This document shows positions 62,996-64,000 of a stretch of DNA of 64,000 nucleotides, one piece after another. How positions within the stretch are numbered: the first letter of the stretch is position 1; every line of letters begins with the position of its first letter. The position numbers were made by a program, and so were the translations under genes. The stretch is from Treponema vincentii (lineage in GTDB: Bacteria > Spirochaetota > Spirochaetia > Treponematales > Treponemataceae). The stretch is taken from the NCBI RefSeq assembly GCF_018336815.1, contig NZ_CP050497.1, forward strand, positions 1,302,001 to 1,366,000, read 5' to 3'. Under the pieces are notes generated by a model that worked only from the letters and a program-made list of their open reading frames with translations, ran no database searches and was not told where the DNA came from.

Positions 62996-63080
62996 GATGT
63001 CCGTGGTTCCGTGCAGTAGCGACGTTTTTGCACAGCAAAAACTCGCGTCCAGAAGTGTACACGGATGTACACTTCCGGAC
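62996..63080 (-). repeat. B cassette copy 12
   Basis: Degenerate hairpin 3 near 62996-63008, linker GGTTCCGTGCAGTAGC, hairpin 2 GCGACGTTTTTGC with GCAAAAACTCGC, hairpin 1 with 15-bp arms (one mismatch) around CGGA (63047-63080). A further related stem CTCTACCGATG / CATCGGTAGAG lies at 63191-63226. No gene between 63081 and 63320. Confidence 0.85.
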
Positions 63081-63320
63081 AGGGTATTTTCAAAAGGCTA
63101 ACGGAAAGGCTGGGGATGTCTCAAAAGTTGATCACTTTTTCGCCATCCCCTTGCATCCCAATAATACACTTCCACGTACATTCGTGTGTTCTCTACCGAT
63201 GCACGTCCCCATGTACATCGGTAGAGGACAAGTTTTGCCCCAAAAGCGGCAAGGGGATGCTTCCATTATCTACTTTGTCTGATGTTTTTACTCATTTTCC
63301 GGAAAAATCATATTCATCTG

Positions 63321-64000
63321 CTATTCATTTTTTGTCGTGTAGCTGATGGTAATGGTGCCGCCTTCGGCATAATCGGAATCTACGCGGATCCAACACCTGT
63401 TACTACCCTTGTCGTCCTCAAAGGTTCTCTTCCCGATTTTCCACTCATCTACGATCTTGCCTACAGGAAGGTCTTTGGCTTCAATGCTGATTTGCGTTCT
63501 TTCTTTCACCTCTGCATCGTTAGAAAGCGTTTGTCCCTGTCCGTACTGCTGCCATATTCTCACCGTCATCTTTGCTTCATTAAAGCTCAGGGTAAACTTC
63601 TGCGTGGCCTTTGTCGTATAGCTGATGGTAATGACACCGCTTTCGGCATAATCAGGACTCACGCAGAACCAGTGCCGGTTTCCACCCCAATTACCCTCAT
63701 CCTCAAAGGTTCTCTTCCCGATTTCCCACGTATTTACGATCTGTCCTATCGGAAGGTCTTTTGCTTCAATGATGATACCGGTCATTTCTTCCACCTCTGT
63801 ACCTTTTGAAAGCGTTTGAGCCTGCCCGTGCTGCTGCGGTATTTCCACCGTCATCTTTGACTCGTCAAAGGTAAGGGTAAACTTCTTAGCGGCCTTTGTC
63901 GTGTAGCTGATGCTAATGGTGTCGCCCTCGGCATAGTTTGAACCTACGTGGAACCCCCACCGGTTTCCGTTCCATTCAGCCTTATCCTCAAATGTTCTCT
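63321..64000 (-). CDS. Tandem-repeat surface-type protein, 3' part (runs off the window)
   Basis: The frame is open from the right edge (64000) to its stop at 63321, at least 226 residues. It consists of repeats of about 95 residues: KFTLSFNEAKMTV-I-QQ-GQ-QTLS, then an IEAKDLP-G-IV--W-IGKRTFED block and YAE---ITISYTTK. Two full and one partial unit are visible. The repeat looks like an extracellular beta-domain; I cannot name the family. The ORF continues beyond the window, so the N-terminus and any signal peptide are not seen. Confidence 0.82.
   Translation of the reverse strand, partial: RTFEDKAEWNGNRWGFHVGSNYAEGDTISISYTTKAAKKFTLTFDESKMTVEIPQQHGQAQTLSKGTEVEEMTGIIIEAKDLPIGQIVNTWEIGKRTFEDEGNWGGNRHWFCVSPDYAESGVITISYTTKATQKFTLSFNEAKMTVRIWQQYGQGQTLSNDAEVKERTQISIEAKDLPVGKIVDEWKIGKRTFEDDKGSNRCWIRVDSDYAEGGTITISYTTKNE

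Overview
The window reads as chromosomal DNA of a host-associated spirochaete of the genus Treponema. Evidence: two FlaA-type flagellar sheath genes in an operon, an ispE-spoVG-tRNA-Gln-rplY-tilS run, loose spirochaetal lipoboxes, a eukaryote-like (type 2) IleRS, and large Listeria/Bacteroides-repeat lipoproteins. Base composition looks moderate (mid-40s to about 50% GC by eye), which would suit the T. vincentii/T. medium side better than T. denticola; that species-level remark is inference only.

Layout. 0-10 kb: recQ, a YafQ-type toxin-antitoxin (TA) pair, a YibE/F membrane protein, an Rpn nuclease remnant, a sodium:solute symporter, a 5'-nucleotidase lipoprotein and a frameshifted acyl-CoA synthetase. 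10-18.7 kb: HIT protein, ispE, spoVG, tRNA-Gln, rplY, tilS, a TPR protein, a 57-residue GTG-start ORF and an HtrA-like protease. 18.9-31.7 kb is accessory: six Rpn-type genes or fragments (two near-identical, in a tandem duplication), RelE-type, BrnT/BrnA and PIN/AbrB TA pairs, and a 1485-residue surface lipoprotein. 32-46.6 kb is mostly housekeeping: ileS, a Na/Pi cotransporter, two flaA genes, a UvrD/PcrA helicase, murQ and a BadF-type sugar kinase. 46.7-53 kb: a second large lipoprotein switched out of frame by a C7 tract, then an AAA ATPase/TOPRIM-like pair resembling anti-phage modules. 53-64 kb: family-4 uracil-DNA glycosylase, priA (frameshifted), manA, an EEP-family phosphatase, a VOC protein, rubredoxin, leuS, and the 3' end of a tandem-repeat surface-type protein.

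The most unusual content is between the genes. Modular, structure-conserved palindromic elements recur on both strands. I call them A (long foldback with TAACC/GCATCAG-type outer arms), B (a three-hairpin cassette; the hairpins at its two ends have variable arms but share a TCCN apical loop), C (nested palindrome starting CTTTTGAAA), D (ATCTCTAAAAA hairpins) and F (multi-branched clusters). Stems change sequence from copy to copy while pairing is kept. B cassettes sit at the tips of A and C palindromes, and two interrupt Rpn genes at the catalytic ExQ position. I recognise no published name for them.

Two other patterns stand out. Five genes each carry a 7-nt homopolymer where 6 nt would restore the frame: an acyl-CoA synthetase, a lipoprotein, both genes of the ATPase/TOPRIM pair, and priA. 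They may be contingency (phase) switches, transcriptional-slippage sites or systematic base-calling errors. Also, two accessory modules lie between long direct repeats: PIN/AbrB between duplicated ileS leaders, and ATPase/TOPRIM between 90-bp repeats with one mismatch. Gene functions are called from motifs by eye; no database search was possible.
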